The translations under genes and the position numbers were made by a program. Under the pieces are notes generated by a model. That model did not search any database. It had not been told where the DNA came from and saw only the letters and a list, made by a program, of their open reading frames with translations. From positions 1-45,124 of the forward strand of contig BNBP01000057.1 in the NCBI GenBank assembly GCA_014656015.1: a stretch of DNA of 45,124 nucleotides, read 5' to 3'. This document shows positions 42,296 through 45,124 of the stretch, in pieces. The stretch is from Streptomyces griseoaurantiacus. GTDB lineage: Bacteria > Actinomycetota > Actinomycetes > Streptomycetales > Streptomycetaceae. How positions within the stretch are numbered: position 1 is the first letter of the stretch; each line of letters opens with the position of its first letter.

Positions 42296-43170
42296 CGCCG
42301 CGCTCCCACGAGACCGTGCCGGCGGCCGACGGCGCCGGCGGGGACCGGCGAGCTGCCGGACCCGGCGGGAACCGGCGGCACCCCGGACCCGGTGGGCGGT
42401 GCGCTCCCGGCCTTCGCCCGTGTCCTCGCGCGCCGGGCGGGTGAGGGGACGACCGCGAGGGCGATGCCCAGCAGCGCCGTCGCCACCAGCGCGTCCAGCC
42501 AGAAGTGGTTCGCCGTGCCCACGATGACCAGCAGGGTCACCGCCGGGTGCAGCAGCCACAGCCACCGCCACCGGGTCCTGGTCGCCGCGATCAGCCCGAG
42601 CGCCACCATCAGCGCCCACCCGAAGTGCAGCGAGGGCATCGCCGCGAACTGGTTCGCCATCGTGTCGGACGAGGGCCGCGCCCCGTAGACCGTCGGCCCG
42701 TAGATCCGACCGGTGTCCACCAGGTGCGCCGCGCCGAGCAGGCGGGGCGGGGCGAGCGGGAAGGCCAGGTGCAGGGCGAGGGCCGCGCCGGTGAGCAGCG
42801 CCAGGATTCTGCGGGACCACACGTAGTGCGCGGGGCGGCGCAGATACAGCCACACGAGGAAGGCGACGGTGGCGGGGAAGTGCACCACCGCGTAGTAGGT
42901 GTTGGCCAGGTGCACCGCGGTCTCGCCGTGCAGGAGCAGGGACTGCACGGCCCCTTCGCCCGGCAGGCGCACGTCCCGTTCCAGGTCCCAGACCCGGTGG
43001 GCGTTGCGGAAGGCCTCGGCGACATGGCCGTCGGCCACTTGCCGGCCGGCCTTGTAGAGGAGGAACAGTCCGGCGACGAGGAGGAGTTCACGTAGGAGGG
43101 GCGGCCTGACGGAAACGCCGGTCGCGCTGCCGGATGGTTCGCTGTCCGGCGGCTCGGTTCTGGAAGCCAT
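42292..43170 (-). CDS. PAP2-superfamily membrane phosphatase/transferase
   Basis: 292 residues with about six membrane helices. The PAP2 signature is in its C-terminal half: AMPSLHFGWALMVALG and GTANHFWLDALVATALLG hold the two conserved His residues; the early part AFRNAHRVWDLERDVRLPGE is typical of the PAP2_3/inositol phosphorylceramide-synthase-like branch. Such enzymes remove or transfer phosphate headgroups on lipids. ATG at 43170 has AAGGA in place; the longer upstream frame would read through the operator. The first gene of a two-gene operon, opposite to a TetR regulator. Confidence 0.88.
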   Translation of the reverse strand: MASRTEPPDSEPSGSATGVSVRPPLLRELLLVAGLFLLYKAGRQVADGHVAEAFRNAHRVWDLERDVRLPGEGAVQSLLLHGETAVHLANTYYAVVHFPATVAFLVWLYLRRPAHYVWSRRILALLTGAALALHLAFPLAPPRLLGAAHLVDTGRIYGPTVYGARPSSDTMANQFAAMPSLHFGWALMVALGLIAATRTRWRWLWLLHPAVTLLVIVGTANHFWLDALVATALLGIALAVVPSPARRARTRAKAGSAPPTGSGVPPVPAGSGSSPVPAGAVGRRHGLVGARR

Positions 43171-43229
43171 CCCGCGGTCCTTCTGCTGACGGTGTACGGA
43201 GCTCGGGACGTGAGGGATCACTCCGGGCT

Positions 43230-43285
43230 CATCGATACGCCAGTGTACCGATACGGTCGCGTATCGGTACACTGGCGTATCGATG
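43230..43285. promoter_or_regulatory. Perfect 56-base inverted repeat, probable double TetR operator
   Basis: Arms of 26 bases (43230-43255 and 43260-43285) match perfectly around GTCG. Each arm contains two CGATAC/GTATCG hexamers 16 bases apart, and a fifth follows at 43285-43290. It lies 60 bases before the PAP2 gene and 103 before the TetR gene, so TetR dimers bound here could silence both. A -10-like TATCGT (43286-43291) overlaps the right edge. Confidence 0.8.
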
Positions 43286-43388
43286 TATCGTGTGAAGAGC
43301 ACCACTGGCCGGCGCGGATTGCGGCACCGGGACAGCGGGCATCACGCAGCACGGAAGTACCACCGGAGCAGGAGAGGGGATCGGAGCC

Positions 43389-44000
43389 ATGACGTCGCAG
43401 GCAGCGGACGCGTCCCCGACGGGGGCCGCCTCGCGCCGCTCCAAGCTCACGCCCGAACGCGAGCAGGAGTTCTTCGACGCCGTACTCGAACAGGTCCGTG
43501 AATGCGGCTACGAGGCGGTCACCATGGAGGGCGTCGCGGCCAGCACCCGCTGCAGCAAGTCCACGCTCTACCGGCAGTGGCGGAACAAGCCGCGGTTCGT
43601 CGCCGCGGCACTGCGCTCCAGCCGGTGCGTGCGCTTCACCGGCATCGACACCGGCTCGCTCGCCGAGGACCTGCGGGCGGTCGCGCGGGCGGCGGGGGAG
43701 TCCGCTCACGACACCCGGCTGATGCAGGCCCTCGGCAACGCGGTGAAGCTCGACAAGGAACTCCAGCAGGCGCTGCGCGAGGCCCTGGTGGAGCCCGAGG
43801 TGCGGATGCTGCAGACGATCCTGCGCCGCGGCGTCGAGCGCGGAGAGGTCCGCGCCGACCATCCCGCCCTGCCTTACGTGCCCGCCCAGATCCTCGGCAT
43901 GGCGCGGGTCCGGCCGATGCTCGAGGGCCGGTACGCGGACGGCGCGTACCTCGAACGTTTCGTCGAGGCGGCGGTGCTCCCGGCACTCGGCCTCACCTAG
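43389..44000 (+). CDS. TetR-family transcriptional repressor
   Basis: 203 residues. The N-terminal HTH reads FFDAVLEQVRECGYEAVTME then GVAASTRCSKSTLYRQWRNK, followed by an all-helical ligand-binding domain of the TetR_C type (LMQALGNAVKLDKELQQALR, VERGEVRADHPALPYVPAQI). ATG at 43389 has GGAGAGGGG nearby. It is divergent from the PAP2/DMT operon with a long inverted repeat between, so it most likely represses that operon and itself. The ligand is unknown; an exported or membrane-active compound would fit. Confidence 0.92.
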   Translation: MTSQAADASPTGAASRRSKLTPEREQEFFDAVLEQVRECGYEAVTMEGVAASTRCSKSTLYRQWRNKPRFVAAALRSSRCVRFTGIDTGSLAEDLRAVARAAGESAHDTRLMQALGNAVKLDKELQQALREALVEPEVRMLQTILRRGVERGEVRADHPALPYVPAQILGMARVRPMLEGRYADGAYLERFVEAAVLPALGLT

Positions 44001-44077
44001 AACCAGGCCCGCCGTCCGTGGGATGACCGGACGGGGACCTGCGCGCCGCACCGTGGGGACGGGCGCGGCGCACCACC

Positions 44078-44124
44078 CGGCCGGGTGGACCCCCTCCGGA
44101 GCGGAGAGGGGGTCCACCCGGCCG
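44078..44124. terminator. Bidirectional 19-base-stem terminator
   Basis: The arms 44078-44096 (CGGCCGGGTGG...) and 44106-44124 (...CCACCCGGCCG) pair perfectly over 19 bases with a nine-base loop. It lies between the convergent TetR gene and the proline-rich membrane protein. Confidence 0.88.
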
Positions 44125-44153
44125 ACTCGTACGCGTGGCCGCGCCCGGCGGCG

Positions 44154-45124
44154 TCAGACGTCCTGACCGCTGCCGCCGCCCTTGGAGACCTTGATCCCCT
44201 CGGTGATCTCGTCCAGGAGGGACTGCTTCTGGCCCACGTCGACGCCGAACCGCACCACGACCATCTGCTTCGCGCTCACCGGCGAGGGGAAGGCGAGCGA
44301 CTGCACATAGCCGTCCGAGCCCTTGCTGGTGACCGCCTTCCAGCGCACCAGGTAGCCCTTCTGCCCCGCCACGGTGACCGCCTTCGAGGCGAGCACCTCG
44401 TGCGAGGTGATGCTGCCGTAGCTGTCGCCGCCGTAGGACTCCTCGGCGTTGTCGGCGATGTCCGCCTTCGCGACCTCCTCGGCGGTGCCGCCCTTGGTCC
44501 CGAGGGCGAGTGCGGGCGTCGAGTACGCGCCGCCCCGCGTGCACGTCTTGGACGTGTCGCCGGGGCACTTGTAGGTGTCCTTGGAGGAGAGCTGGGCGCC
44601 GATCTGGCCCTGCTGTCCGTACCAGCCGTCCGGGACCGGCAGGCTGATCCCGTCGATCGGGTCGGCCACGGAACCGCTCTCGATCTTCGGCGCCTCGGGC
44701 CGCCCGGACTCGGGACCGCCCCCGCCGGAGCCACCGGAGCCGCCCTCGCGGCCCCGGCGCTCGCCCCCGGGCCCCTGCGCGCTGCTGCTGCTGGTGCCGC
44801 CGCTGCCGCCGTCGTCCTTGGTGAGCACGTAGGCGCCGACCCCGATACTGGCGAGCACGGCCACGGCGGCGGCCACCGCTATCCCCACCCGCAGGCCCCG
44901 CCGCCGCGGGGGCAGGGGGGTGGGGTAGGCGGGATAAGCGGCGTGGGCGGGGTAGCCGGCCTGGCCGGGATACGGCGGGGGGTACGCGCCGGGCTGCGCC
45001 CCCGGGTACCCGCCGGCCGGAAGCGGGGCGGTGGCGCCGAAGGCGCCCTCCTGGCCCGGCGCCGGGGGCCCGCCCCACCGAGGGGCCGCCGGACCCGAGC
45101 CGGGGCCAGCGTCCGCCGGGCCCG
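44154..45124 (-). CDS. Membrane-anchored protein with proline/tyrosine-rich N-terminus (5' end outside window)
   Basis: At least 323 residues; the frame is open to the right edge of the window, so the start is missing. The visible N-terminal part is cytoplasmic and rich in Pro, Gly, Tyr and Ala (PGAYPPPYPGQAGYP), then basic PLPPRRRGLR leads into a single membrane helix (VGIAVAAAVAVLASIGVGAY). A Ser/Gly/Glu-rich linker and a domain of about 170 residues lie outside the cell, with ISLPVPDGWYGQQGQIG, a Cys pair in YKCPGDTSKTCTRGG, and KAVTVAGQKGYLVRWKA. This pattern is common among Streptomyces proteins of unknown function. No catalytic motif is visible. A shorter start inside the window (44888) is unlikely because the upstream frame has coherent coding. 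Confidence 0.75.
   Translation of the reverse strand, partial: GPADAGPGSGPAAPRWGGPPAPGQEGAFGATAPLPAGGYPGAQPGAYPPPYPGQAGYPAHAAYPAYPTPLPPRRRGLRVGIAVAAAVAVLASIGVGAYVLTKDDGGSGGTSSSSAQGPGGERRGREGGSGGSGGGGPESGRPEAPKIESGSVADPIDGISLPVPDGWYGQQGQIGAQLSSKDTYKCPGDTSKTCTRGGAYSTPALALGTKGGTAEEVAKADIADNAEESYGGDSYGSITSHEVLASKAVTVAGQKGYLVRWKAVTSKGSDGYVQSLAFPSPVSAKQMVVVRFGVDVGQKQSLLDEITEGIKVSKGGGSGQDV

Overview
The window is very GC-rich, with codon use, Tat and Sec signal peptides, GTG starts, DksA/TraR zinc fingers, an MreB-like actin, SecDF and DasR-type chitinase promoter elements that together point to the chromosome of a Streptomyces species. No integrase, transposase gene, tRNA, rRNA or CRISPR array was seen.

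Left part (1-16.6 kb). A leftward, tightly coupled pentose phosphate operon runs tkt-tal-zwf-opcA-pgi (pgi is cut by the window edge). Its first gene, transketolase, carries a deletion of about 62 bases that breaks the frame. A divergent AraC-type regulator follows, then a secreted GH16 beta-1,3-glucanase with a CebR-like palindrome upstream, a fused SecDF, and a NarL-type two-component pair. After a 600-base gene-free stretch full of short repeats and hairpins comes a rightward cluster of two DksA/TraR zinc-finger proteins, a short MreB-like actin and a two-helix membrane protein.

Middle (16.8-28.9 kb). This holds a GH4 glycosidase, a secreted GH18 chitinase with two DasR-like sites, an Sfp-type phosphopantetheinyl transferase, a small hypothetical gene ending in a 15-base tandem repeat, an NTF2-like/MDR oxidoreductase pair with a divergent LysR, and an operon of XRE regulator, ImmA-like HExxH protease, multi-helix membrane protein (MAB_1171c type) and FAD monooxygenase. 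Divergent to that operon is an MmyB-like ligand-binding protein without its usual DNA-binding domain; a perfect 22-base palindrome lies between the two.

Right part (28.9-45.1 kb). After a block of inverted intergenic repeats comes a sugar locus: LacI regulator with a repeated CTTGC operator, ABC importer (lipoprotein plus two permeases), GH13 alpha-glucosidase, a MITE-like element, and a secreted beta-helix enzyme with carbohydrate-binding modules that looks like a GH87 alpha-1,3-glucanase. Then follow a scramblase-like protein, a Tat-exported phosphocholine-type phospholipase C, a DMT transporter/PAP2 pair facing a TetR regulator across a perfect 56-base inverted repeat, and the C-terminal part of a proline-rich membrane-anchored protein.

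Taken together, the window encodes secreted enzymes against three main fungal wall polymers (beta-1,3-glucan, chitin and, by inference, alpha-1,3-glucan), each with its own operator-like site, plus import and intracellular hydrolysis of an alpha-glucoside. The two best candidates for something undescribed are the XRE/protease/membrane/monooxygenase/MmyB unit and the alpha-glucan locus.
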